From NCBI GenBank assembly GCA_018241125.1, contig JAFEEL010000001.1, positions 1 through 50,320 on the forward strand: DNA of 50,320 nt, written 5' to 3'. This document shows positions 1-8,401 of this stretch, one piece after another (the stretch's first letter is position 1; every line of letters begins with the position of its first letter). A program made the position numbers and the translations under genes. Source of the stretch: Pseudomonadota bacterium. Its GTDB lineage: Bacteria; Pseudomonadota; Gammaproteobacteria; Xanthomonadales; Xanthomonadaceae. The notes under the pieces are model-generated. The model saw nothing but the letters and a program-made list of their open reading frames with translations, was not told where the DNA came from and searched no databases.

Positions 1-120
1 AAAAGTCAGGGGTGGGGGCGAAAAGTCAGGGGTGGGGGCGAAAAGTCAGGGGTGGGGGCGAAAAGTCAGGGGTGGGGGCGAAAAGTCAGGGGTGGGGGCG
101 CAAAGGTTGGGGTGGGGGCG
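1..120. repeat. G-rich 20-bp tandem repeat array, at least 6 units
   Basis: Five identical copies of aaaagtcaggggtgggggcg (1-100) are followed by one diverged copy (101-120; first half caaaggttgg). The array starts at the first base of the window, so its true length is unknown. Each unit carries GGGG-T-GGGGG on the plus strand, so two adjacent units could form a G-quadruplex. There is no variable spacer between units, so it is not a CRISPR. It ends 120 bp before the amtB start. Function unknown. Confidence 0.9.
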
Positions 121-147
121 ATGAAATGCGATATGCAATGAGGTAGC

Positions 148-219
148 ACCCCCTCATCCGCCCTTCGGGCACCCCCGCCTTCGCGGGGGCAAGTTCTTCT
201 CCCGGAGGGAGAAGGGCAA
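148..219. repeat. REP-like palindromic element upstream of amtB
   Basis: Two hairpins in tandem: CCCCCGC-cttc-GCGGGGG (172-189) and CTTCTCCC-gga-GGGAGAAG (196-214), preceded by an ACCCCCTCATCCG stretch. It belongs to the same dispersed family as copies near 4196, 25759, 29505, 29928 and 41518. It lies between the tandem array and the amtB ribosome binding site (ggagg at about 231), so it would be in the amtB leader if transcription starts upstream. Confidence 0.75.
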
Positions 220-240
220 GCAGTTGATTCGGGAGGAACG

Positions 241-1542
241 ATGCCTGTCATCCGCCTCAAGCGAATCCTCGCCGCGCCGATGGCGGCGCTGTTGCCCGCC
301 TGCGCGTTGGCGCAAACGCACGCCGATATCGATCAGGGCGACACCGCCTGGATGCTGGTCGCCACCGTGCTGGTGGTGCTGATGATCGTGCCCGGGCTGG
401 CGTTGTTCTACGGCGGGCTGGTGCGCTCGAAAAACATCTTGTCGGTGCTGATGCAGGTGCTGGTGGTGGCCGCGCTGGCGCTGGTGTTATGGGTGATCTA
501 CGGCTACAGCTTGGCCTTCGTCGGCGGCAACGGATCGCTCGGCGATTTGTCGAAGGCGCTGCTGCGCGGCATCGGGCCCAGTTCGATCGCCGCCGACACG
601 CGCGTTCCCGAGTTGGTCTACGTCTGCTTCCAAGGCGCGTTCGCGGCGATCTCCTGCGCGCTGGTGGTCGGGGCCATCGCCGAGCGCGCCAAGCTGGCGG
701 CGGTGCTGGCGTTCACCGCGCTGTGGTTTTCGTTCGCCTACCTGCCGCTGGCGCACATGGTGTGGGCGGCGAATGGACTTCTGGCGCGCATGGGCGCGCT
801 GGATTTCGCCGGCGGCACGGTGGTGCACATCAATGCCGGCATCGCCGGGCTGGTCGGTGCCTACGTGCTCGGGCCGCGTTTGGGATTCGGGCGCGAGCGC
901 TTGTCGCCGCACAGCCTGCCGCTGACCTATTGCGGCGCGGGTTTGCTGTGGGTGGGCTGGTTCGGCTTCAATGCCGGCTCGGCGCTGGCCGCCAACGGCA
1001 TCGCCGCGCTGGCCTTCATCAACACCCTGATCGCGCCGGCTGCCGCGGTGCTGGCGTGGTGCGCCATCGAGGCGAAACTGCGCGGCCATGCCTCGATGCT
1101 CGGCGCGGCGTCGGGGGCGGTCGCCGGGCTGGTCGGGATCACCCCGGCCTGCGGCACGGTCGGGGTCGGCGGCGCGCTCATCATCGGCGCGGTCAGCGGG
1201 CTGGCCGGCTTCTGGGGCGTGAACGCGCTCAAGCGCCGGCTGCGCGCCGACGACTCGCTGGATGTGTTCGGCGTGCACGGCGTGTGCGGCATCGTCGGCG
1301 CGCTGCTCACCGGCGTGTTCACCGCGCCGGCGCTGGGTGGCATGGGTGCGGCGGACTATGCGATGGCGCACCAGCTCGGCGTGCAGGCGCTGGGCGTGAC
1401 GATCACCTTGATCTGGTCGGGAGGCATGTCGCTGCTGGCTTTCGCCATCGTGCGTGCGACGCTGGGCCTGCGCGTGGATCACGACGCCGAGCGCGAGGGC
1501 TTGGACATCAGCACGCACGGCGAGTCGGCTTACGAGTTGTAG
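241..1542 (+). CDS. amtB: Ammonium transporter, Amt family
   Basis: 433-residue inner-membrane channel for NH3/NH4+ uptake. A signal peptide is visible at about residues 1-24 (ends ACALAQ), then the family opening DTAWMLVATVLVVLMIVPG and about 11 membrane segments. The twin pore histidines are present: H196 in VVHINAG and H346 in VFGVHGVCG, matching H168 and H318 of E. coli AmtB. FYGGLVRSKN and NAGSALAANG are also conserved. Start ATG 241 follows GGAGG at good spacing. AmtB is normally gated by the PII protein GlnK, often encoded just upstream; no glnK is visible in the 240 bp available here. The nearby ntrB/ntrC pair fits nitrogen control. I saw no clear sigma-54 site upstream. Confidence 0.96.
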   Translation: MPVIRLKRILAAPMAALLPACALAQTHADIDQGDTAWMLVATVLVVLMIVPGLALFYGGLVRSKNILSVLMQVLVVAALALVLWVIYGYSLAFVGGNGSLGDLSKALLRGIGPSSIAADTRVPELVYVCFQGAFAAISCALVVGAIAERAKLAAVLAFTALWFSFAYLPLAHMVWAANGLLARMGALDFAGGTVVHINAGIAGLVGAYVLGPRLGFGRERLSPHSLPLTYCGAGLLWVGWFGFNAGSALAANGIAALAFINTLIAPAAAVLAWCAIEAKLRGHASMLGAASGAVAGLVGITPACGTVGVGGALIIGAVSGLAGFWGVNALKRRLRADDSLDVFGVHGVCGIVGALLTGVFTAPALGGMGAADYAMAHQLGVQALGVTITLIWSGGMSLLAFAIVRATLGLRVDHDAEREGLDISTHGESAYEL

Positions 1543-1617
1543 GCGGCGCGTTGCCGGTAGCTTGCCTGCACGCCACCGGCTGCGTACCGTGCGCGTTCAC
1601 GCAGCGCCGAGGCGGCG

Positions 1618-2979
1618 ATGGAAGCGATCTTGCAGTTCATCAAGTGGTGCCTGATCGTCGTCTTTGGCCTGGCGGTGCTGTGGGCGGTGGTCGCACTCAC
1701 GCACTGGCTGCCGCGCCCGAACGCGGTCGAGCGGCAATCGTTGGCGATCCTCGCGCAACCGCCGACGCAGGCGACCGGCCAGCGCAACGCATTCGCCGCG
1801 ATCTGGTTGCTGGGTTACGACATCCCCGCCGGTGAGCGCGAACAAGTCGCCGCGCGCGATGTCGCGCGCTTTGCAGCGGCCAGCCCGGCGCAACGCCGGC
1901 AGTTCGTGACTTCCGCGCAGGGCCGGTACCCGTATGACGACCTGAGCGAGCTTTCCAATGCAGCGCTGTGCGTGCCGGTCGATGACGACTGCTTGGGCAA
2001 AATCCGCACACACGCCGATGCCACACGCGCAGCGCTGGCGGCGCATGCGCTGACGCTGGCGCAGATGCAGGCGCTGGGCGGGTTCGATCATTATCGCGGC
2101 GGGTTTCGCACGGCCGATCACGAACTGGTCGCGCCGATCGCCGGCCCGGCGTGGTTGCTGGAAAGCGATGCCGCGCTGCGCTTCGTCGATGGCGAGCAAG
2201 TCGAAGGATTGCGTCGGGCGTGTGCCGCAGCGAGCACTTGGCGGATGCTGGCCTTGCGCAGCGACAGCTTCAGCCAGCAGATCGTCGCCAGCGGCCAGTT
2301 CATCACCGACGCGCAGCTGGCGGCGGCGATGCTGGCGCAGATGCCCGTGGATGCGCCGGCGCCCGCGCAATGCACGCAGGCGTTCGCGGTCGTGCCCGAT
2401 CCGGTGCACGGGGCCTGCGATGCGGCCAAGGTGGCGTTCGCCGGGTTCAACGCGTTCTTGCAAGACACTGCAACCGCGCCGGGGATGGCGCAACACCTCT
2501 CGACGTTTTCCCGCTGGCGCATCCGCGCCTTGTTCAATCCGCAAGCCGCCACCGCGTTGGCCGCGCCGCAGTTCGCCAGTTATTGCACGGATGATGCGGG
2601 CGTGAACCAACAAGCCGGCCGCCTCGATCATGCCCGCTCGGCGTGGGCGCTGGGCTGGCAGCAGGCAGGATTCAACCCGTTCGGCGTGGTGCTGGCGCAA
2701 GTCAGCAACCCGCGCGGCTGGCGGCCGCCGGCGCAGATGCGCGCACGCCTGCGCGACGTGGTGCGCATGGCCACGCTGATGCGTGCCGCTCTTGCATGGC
2801 GCGCGCACGCCATGACGCCGCCGCAGGCGGGTTTGCCCGCCGACGTGGCCTACGACGCCAAGGCACGCGTGTTTCGCAGCGCGCGCGACCTCCCGCCCGC
2901 CAATGCGCCGGGCACGCTGCTGGTTCCGCTGCCGGGTTCGCGGTTGGATCCGCGGAAGCTATCCACCAACGCCCCGTAG
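1618..2979 (+). CDS. Membrane-anchored protein of unknown function
   Basis: 453 residues, not recognised. One hydrophobic segment at about residues 7-28 (FIKWCLIVVFGLAVLWAVV) is followed by a long soluble part, so it is probably an inner-membrane protein with a periplasmic domain. The soluble part is alanine-rich with several cysteines (for example PVDDDC near 122 and TQAF/GACDAAK near 260), but I see no catalytic motif. Start ATG 1618 has GAGGCGG upstream. It lies 75 bp after amtB and 74 bp before ntrB on the same strand, so it may be co-transcribed with amtB. A role in nitrogen metabolism is only inferred from position. Confidence 0.8.
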   Translation: MEAILQFIKWCLIVVFGLAVLWAVVALTHWLPRPNAVERQSLAILAQPPTQATGQRNAFAAIWLLGYDIPAGEREQVAARDVARFAAASPAQRRQFVTSAQGRYPYDDLSELSNAALCVPVDDDCLGKIRTHADATRAALAAHALTLAQMQALGGFDHYRGGFRTADHELVAPIAGPAWLLESDAALRFVDGEQVEGLRRACAAASTWRMLALRSDSFSQQIVASGQFITDAQLAAAMLAQMPVDAPAPAQCTQAFAVVPDPVHGACDAAKVAFAGFNAFLQDTATAPGMAQHLSTFSRWRIRALFNPQAATALAAPQFASYCTDDAGVNQQAGRLDHARSAWALGWQQAGFNPFGVVLAQVSNPRGWRPPAQMRARLRDVVRMATLMRAALAWRAHAMTPPQAGLPADVAYDAKARVFRSARDLPPANAPGTLLVPLPGSRLDPRKLSTNAP

Positions 2980-3041
2980 CGGTGTTCGCGACAAGTTCGC
3001 ACAACCCACCGTGGGCAGACGGCCACCAGGGCGGTATGCAC

Positions 3042-3047
3042 TAGAAT
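3042..3047 (+). promoter_or_regulatory. Candidate -10 element for a leaderless ntrB transcript
   Basis: TAGAAT ends 6 bases before the ATG at 3054, which would place the transcription start on or very near the A of the start codon. No Shine-Dalgarno sequence lies upstream of this ATG, consistent with a leaderless message. No convincing -35 box at standard spacing was found, so this is only a candidate. Confidence 0.35.
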
Positions 3048-3053
3048 GGTGCA

Positions 3054-4094
3054 ATGTCCGTTGCGCCCGCCCTCGACCAGCTCGCCACGCCCATCGTCTG
3101 GGCCGCTGCCGATGGTCGCATCGCGGGCTGCAACGCGGCCTTCGCGCGCTGGTTGGGGGTGAGCGGGCGGCGGCTGCTCGGCGCGGCGCTGGCCGATCTG
3201 GACGCCGAGCCGGGGCGCATCGCCGGCCTGTTCGATCGCTTGCCGGAAGACGGCGCGCCGCTGCGGGTGCGGCGGGCGCGCCTGCGCGCGCCGGGCGGGG
3301 CGGAGTGTTTCGCCGATTTGTTGCTGGCCCGCGATGGCGACGGCCTGCGCATCGAGGTACACCCGGCCGACGAGTTTCCCGGCGAAGACCCCGCCGGCGC
3401 GCTGCCGGCGGCGCTGCATGCCGCGCTCAAGGGGCTGGCGCATGAAATCCGCAATCCGCTGGCGGGCTTGAAGGGCGCGGCGCAACTGCTGGCGCGACGG
3501 GCCGCCGTGCGGCTGGACAACGACGAGGAGCGTGAGCTGATCGACCTGATCGGCGAGGAAGTGCAGCGGCTGGCGAGCCTGCTGGAGCGGCTGGTCGACC
3601 CGTCCCCGCCGCGCGCGTTCGAGGCGGTCAACATCCACGCCGTGCTCGAGCGCGTGCGCGTGCTGGCCGCCGCCGATGCCGGCTGGGCGGTGAAGATCGA
3701 GCGCGATTACGACCCCAGCCTGCCGGCGACCTGCGGCGATCCCGACCGCCTCGTGCAGGCGCTGTGGAACCTGTTGCGCAACGCCATCCAGTCCGGCGCC
3801 GGCAACGTGGGCCTGCGCACCCGTGCCGAGCACGGCGTGCTGATCGGCGAGGTGGCGCACAAGCTGGCGCTGCGGGTGGAGATCGTCGACGACGGTCGCG
3901 GCGTGCCCGAGGATCTGGCCGAGCGCATATTCCTGCCGCTGGTTTCAGGCCGCGCCGAGGGGTCGGGACTGGGGCTGGCGCTGGCGCAGCAGGTCGCCCG
4001 CGAGCACGCCGGTGCGCTCAGCTACCGTTCGCGCCCGGGGCACACGGTGTTCACCTTGCTGATACCCGTGACGGATGAAATCGAGGTCAAGTGA
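3054..4094 (+). CDS. glnL: Nitrogen regulation sensor histidine kinase NtrB
   Basis: 346-residue cytoplasmic histidine kinase without membrane segments, as expected for NtrB/NRII, which phosphorylates or dephosphorylates NtrC according to nitrogen status relayed by PII. Visible domains: PAS at about 5-100; HisKA with phospho-acceptor H130 in GLAHEIRNPLAGLKGAAQLL; HATPase_c with N-box WNLLRNAIQSG, G1 DDGRGVPEDL and G2 GSGLGLALAQ. Length is typical. The ntrC gene follows after a 139-bp gap that holds a REP-like palindrome. The start has no Shine-Dalgarno sequence but has TAGAAT just upstream. Confidence is high because the cytoplasmic PAS-kinase is paired with a sigma-54 activator. Confidence 0.93.
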   Translation: MSVAPALDQLATPIVWAAADGRIAGCNAAFARWLGVSGRRLLGAALADLDAEPGRIAGLFDRLPEDGAPLRVRRARLRAPGGAECFADLLLARDGDGLRIEVHPADEFPGEDPAGALPAALHAALKGLAHEIRNPLAGLKGAAQLLARRAAVRLDNDEERELIDLIGEEVQRLASLLERLVDPSPPRAFEAVNIHAVLERVRVLAAADAGWAVKIERDYDPSLPATCGDPDRLVQALWNLLRNAIQSGAGNVGLRTRAEHGVLIGEVAHKLALRVEIVDDGRGVPEDLAERIFLPLVSGRAEGSGLGLALAQQVAREHAGALSYRSRPGHTVFTLLIPVTDEIEVK

Positions 4095-4195
4095 TGCAAG
4101 CGAAAACGCTGTCCGTCTCCCTGCGGGGCTCGATGTCGCGCATGCGAACGGCCGGGGCACGCAGCGAGACGCCCGTAGGGCGGATGAGGTATGTG

Positions 4196-4231
4196 CCCCT
4201 CACCCCCACCCCTCTCCCGATGGGAGAGGGG
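4196..4231. repeat. REP-like palindrome directly abutting the ntrC start codon
   Basis: CCCCTCTCCC (4209-4218), loop GAT, GGGAGAGGGG (4222-4231), preceded by the CCCCTCACCCCCA arm. This is the canonical family copy. The right arm, GGGAGAGGGGAG, supplies the purine-rich sequence just upstream of the ntrC ATG at 4234, so folding of the hairpin would bury the ribosome binding site. Confidence 0.85.
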
Positions 4232-4233
4232 AG

Positions 4234-5646
<1,413 letters not shown>

Positions 5647-5758
5647 TCGCGCCGTACAGCCGCCGATCACCCGGTTCGGGTTAGCATCGCCGCTTGCCCA
5701 GTTGGGAGCGGCCTGGCGGCCGCGATGCATCCCCAGCCGTCCGCCGAGGAGTTCGCGT

Positions 5759-6304
5759 ATGCCCCGCTACATCCTGTTGCCTGCCTGCCTGAGCACGCTC
5801 GTGCTTGCCAGCTGCGCGTCCGTCCCGAACATCCCGTTGCTCAAGTCGGAGAAGAAGCCGGTGCTGGCCGTGCTCGAGCCGGTCGCCGGCAGCGGCGTGT
5901 CCGGGACACTGGAAGTCGCCGCGGTCGCCGACGGCGTGCGCATCGCCGGACGCATCACCGGGGTGGCACCGGGCAGCATGCATGGCTTGCACATCCACGA
6001 GCGCGGCGACTGTTCAGCCCCGGACAGCAGCCCGGGCGGGCACTTCAATCCACGTGGGGCCGACCACGGCGATGCGGCGGCGCTGGTACACCACCTGGGT
6101 GATTTGCCCAACCAGGGCGCCGATGCGCAAGGCAACATGGCGGTCGATGTCACCGTCCATCAAGCCACGCTGGACAGCAAGCTCAACGACGACGTGCTCG
6201 GTCGTTCGCTGGTGTTGCGTGCCGGCCCGGACGACTACAGCACGCAGCCCGATGGCGGCGGCGGGGCGGCGATTGCCTGTGGGGTGATCTTGCGCAAGCC
6301 GTGA
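5759..6304 (+). CDS. sodC: Cu/Zn superoxide dismutase-like lipoprotein, probably catalytically impaired
   Basis: 181 residues. The lipobox LASC puts the lipidated cysteine at residue 19, so it is a periplasm-facing lipoprotein. The Cu/Zn SOD fold is clear: copper ligands H78 and H80 (GLHIHERGD), bridging H95 (GGHFNP), zinc ligands H103, H112 and D115 (HHLGDLPN), and disulphide cysteines C85 and C174. Two active-site residues differ from the family: the fourth copper ligand (human H120) is R154 in SLVLRAGPDDY, and the catalytic arginine (human R143) is A171 in GAAIACG. It may therefore bind zinc but dismutate poorly. Start ATG 5759 has GAGGAG upstream. It overlaps the next gene by 4 bp. Confidence 0.88.
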   Translation: MPRYILLPACLSTLVLASCASVPNIPLLKSEKKPVLAVLEPVAGSGVSGTLEVAAVADGVRIAGRITGVAPGSMHGLHIHERGDCSAPDSSPGGHFNPRGADHGDAAALVHHLGDLPNQGADAQGNMAVDVTVHQATLDSKLNDDVLGRSLVLRAGPDDYSTQPDGGGGAAIACGVILRKP

Positions 6305-6801
6305 GCCGGATCGCCGCCAGCGCCGGCGACGCGTGCGTGCGCGCCGCCCGCCCCGGCGATGCGCCGCTACTGGCGGCGTGGAACGCGGCGATGGCGTGGG
6401 AGACCGAGCGCAAGCGGCTCGACCCGGATGTCCTGGCGCGCGGCGTGGCCGCGATTTTCGAGCAGCCCGCGCGCGGCCACTACTTCGTCGCCGAATGCGT
6501 CGATGCCGATGGCACCGCCCACCCCGCCGGTTGCCTGCTGGTCACCCACGAGTGGAGCGATTGGCGCTGCGGTGACTGGTGGTGGATCCAGAGCGTGTAC
6601 GTCGTCCCCGAATGCCGCCGGCGCGGGGTCTACCGCGCCCTGCACGAGCACATTCGCAATCTGGCCCGCGCCACGCCACACGTCTGCGGTTTGCGGCTGT
6701 ATGTGGAAAAAGCCAACGGCGACGCGCAGCGCACCTACGCCACGCAGGGGATGGCCGATGCGGGGTACTTCATGTTCGTCGAGGAGTTCGCAAGCCGCTG
6801 A
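6301..6801 (+). CDS. GNAT-family N-acetyltransferase
   Basis: 166 residues with the GNAT acetyl-CoA binding core: strand WIQSVYVVPECRRRGVYRAL (motif A with RRRGV) and a C-terminal YVEKANGDAQRTYATQGM segment typical of the fold. The acyl acceptor cannot be predicted. The GTG start overlaps the sodC stop (GTGA), indicating translational coupling and a shared transcript. It is soluble and cytoplasmic. Confidence 0.85.
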   Translation: MSRIAASAGDACVRAARPGDAPLLAAWNAAMAWETERKRLDPDVLARGVAAIFEQPARGHYFVAECVDADGTAHPAGCLLVTHEWSDWRCGDWWWIQSVYVVPECRRRGVYRALHEHIRNLARATPHVCGLRLYVEKANGDAQRTYATQGMADAGYFMFVEEFASR

Positions 6802-6905
6802 CCGGTGATGGCGCGCGGCCAGCGCGCCGGTTGCTGGTTGCCAGAGTTTGTTACCGACCGTTACAATCCAGCGGTGGGTCTGCGCCCGGCGGAGGTCGGT
6901 CGTCG

Positions 6906-7451
6906 ATGATCGAGGTGCATGCGGGAACGCCGGGGTGTGGGTTGACTCGGCTGGTTCTGCGCCCGCCGCGGGCACTGAGCGGGCGGCAGGTCGGCGCGCT
7001 GTTTGCACTGCTGAGCGGCACGATGTGGGTGGTGGCGTTGTTGGGCGCGGCGTTCGGCAACGTATTTGCGCCGCCCTTCGCGTTGTTGCACAGCCTGATC
7101 GTGGCCGCGGCCTTGCGTTGGATGTGGCGTCTGGGCGAGCGCCGGGAACAGATCGACGTCGATGGAACGACGATCAGCGTGCGCCGCATGGCCGGGCCTG
7201 TCAGCCCCGGTGGGCCGGTGGACGCCGCGCCGGTGTTTCAGGCGCATCCGTATTGGGTGCGGCTGCGACTGGCGCGGGCCGGCAGTGAGTTGCACGTGGT
7301 GTTGGGGGTGCGTGACCAGCAGGTGGAAGTGGGCGGGTTCCTGGCGCTGGACGAGCGCACAGAGCTGGCCGAAAAGTTGCAGGATGCGCTGCTGGCCGCT
7401 TCGGGCCGCAGTGGCGGCAAGATCGAACGACCGGCCACGTGCCATTCATGA
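6906..7451 (+). CDS. DUF2244 integral membrane protein
   Basis: 181 residues. Two membrane segments at about 30-50 (ALFALLSGTMWVVALLGAAF) and 55-75 (FALLHSLIVAAALRWMW) are followed by a soluble beta-rich domain (IDVDGTTISVRR; YWVRLRLARAG; LHVVLGVRDQQVEVGGFL). This matches DUF2244 proteins, which often sit beside cytochrome oxidase genes in proteobacteria. It is 20 bp upstream of coxB and in the same direction, so a role in oxidase expression or assembly is inferred from context. Start ATG 6906 begins the recognisable family part; the frame is open further upstream but that is shadow sequence over the GNAT gene. Confidence 0.82.
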   Translation: MIEVHAGTPGCGLTRLVLRPPRALSGRQVGALFALLSGTMWVVALLGAAFGNVFAPPFALLHSLIVAAALRWMWRLGERREQIDVDGTTISVRRMAGPVSPGGPVDAAPVFQAHPYWVRLRLARAGSELHVVLGVRDQQVEVGGFLALDERTELAEKLQDALLAASGRSGGKIERPATCHS

Positions 7452-7471
7452 TTCGCCCAGGAACGATCCGC

Positions 7472-8365
7472 ATGAAAGCAGTCCGCAGCATCCGCAACGC
7501 CGTCGCCACCCTCGGCGCGATCTTCGCCGTCGGCGCAGCGCAGGCCAACCCCGTGCCGTGGCAGCTCAATCTCACGCCGGGCGTGACCACGGTGTCGCGG
7601 GAAATCTACGACCTGCACAACCTGACCATGATCATCTGCACGGTGATCGGTGTGATCATCATCGCCGCGATGATCTGGTCGATCTTCCACCACCGCAAGT
7701 CGAAAGGCGCGGTCGCGGCCAACTTCACCCATAACACCACCGCCGAGGTGATCTGGACGGTCGTGCCGATCCTGCTGTTGATCGTGATGGCGGTACCGGC
7801 GACCAAGACGCTGTTCAAGATGTACGACACCACCGATTCGGCGATGACGGTCAAGATCAACGGTGCGCAGTGGCTGTGGCGTTACGAGTATCAGGGGCAG
7901 GGCGTGCAGTTCACCAGCCGCCTGGCGCGTGATTCGGACCGCACGCGCACGCTCGACTCCGGGCTCGATCCGGCCAAGGTGGTGGACAAGGGCGAGAACG
8001 TCTACCTGCTCGACGTCGATCATCCGCTGGTGCTGCCGATCGATACCAAGATCCGCTTCGTGGTGACATCCGACGACGTGATCCACTCCTGGTGGGTGCC
8101 GCAGTTCGGCTGGAAGCAGGACGCCAACCCGGGCCTGATCGGCGAGAACTGGACGCGCATCGACAAGCCCGGCATCTACCGCGGCCAGTGCACCGAGCTG
8201 TGCGGGCGCGACCACGGGTTCATGCCGATCGTCGTCAAAGCCGTGTCCAAGGCCGAGTTCCAGACCTGGCTGGCGCAGGAAAAGGCCGCCGAAGCGGCGG
8301 CCAACATGGCGCAGGCCGGCGGCACCGCTGCGGCGGCCGCACCGGCCGTGGCCACCGCGCCGTAA
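7472..8365 (+). CDS. coxB: Cytochrome c oxidase subunit II
   Basis: 297 residues. Signal peptide about 1-27 (ends GAAQA), two membrane segments (NLTMIICTVIGVIIIAAMIW; VIWTVVPILLLIVMAVPATK) and a periplasmic cupredoxin domain with the CuA site C240-TEL-C244-GRD-H248 and M251, plus the upstream DVIHSWWVP histidine. It accepts electrons from cytochrome c and passes them to subunit I. No cytochrome c domain is fused to the C terminus; the tail is alanine-rich. ATG 7472 is preferred over upstream starts because AGGA precedes it and the signal peptide begins there. First gene of the coxB-coxA-(small ORF)-ctaG-coxC run. Confidence 0.97.
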   Translation: MKAVRSIRNAVATLGAIFAVGAAQANPVPWQLNLTPGVTTVSREIYDLHNLTMIICTVIGVIIIAAMIWSIFHHRKSKGAVAANFTHNTTAEVIWTVVPILLLIVMAVPATKTLFKMYDTTDSAMTVKINGAQWLWRYEYQGQGVQFTSRLARDSDRTRTLDSGLDPAKVVDKGENVYLLDVDHPLVLPIDTKIRFVVTSDDVIHSWWVPQFGWKQDANPGLIGENWTRIDKPGIYRGQCTELCGRDHGFMPIVVKAVSKAEFQTWLAQEKAAEAAANMAQAGGTAAAAAPAVATAP

Positions 8366-8401
8366 GGCTGCGCGATCCTTCATTTTCCAAGGCATCCGAA
8401 C

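Noticed and set aside
1-120. CRISPR array
   Set aside because: The 20-bp units are directly adjacent with no spacers and no cas genes are nearby.
120-240. Sigma-54 promoter or glnK remnant upstream of amtB
   Set aside because: No TGGC-N8-TGC-type match and no PII-like sequence could be found in the available bases.
5702-5758. N-terminal extension of the sodC-like gene
   Set aside because: The extension is Arg/Pro-rich repeat DNA; the lipoprotein signal and GAGGAG site point to ATG 5759.
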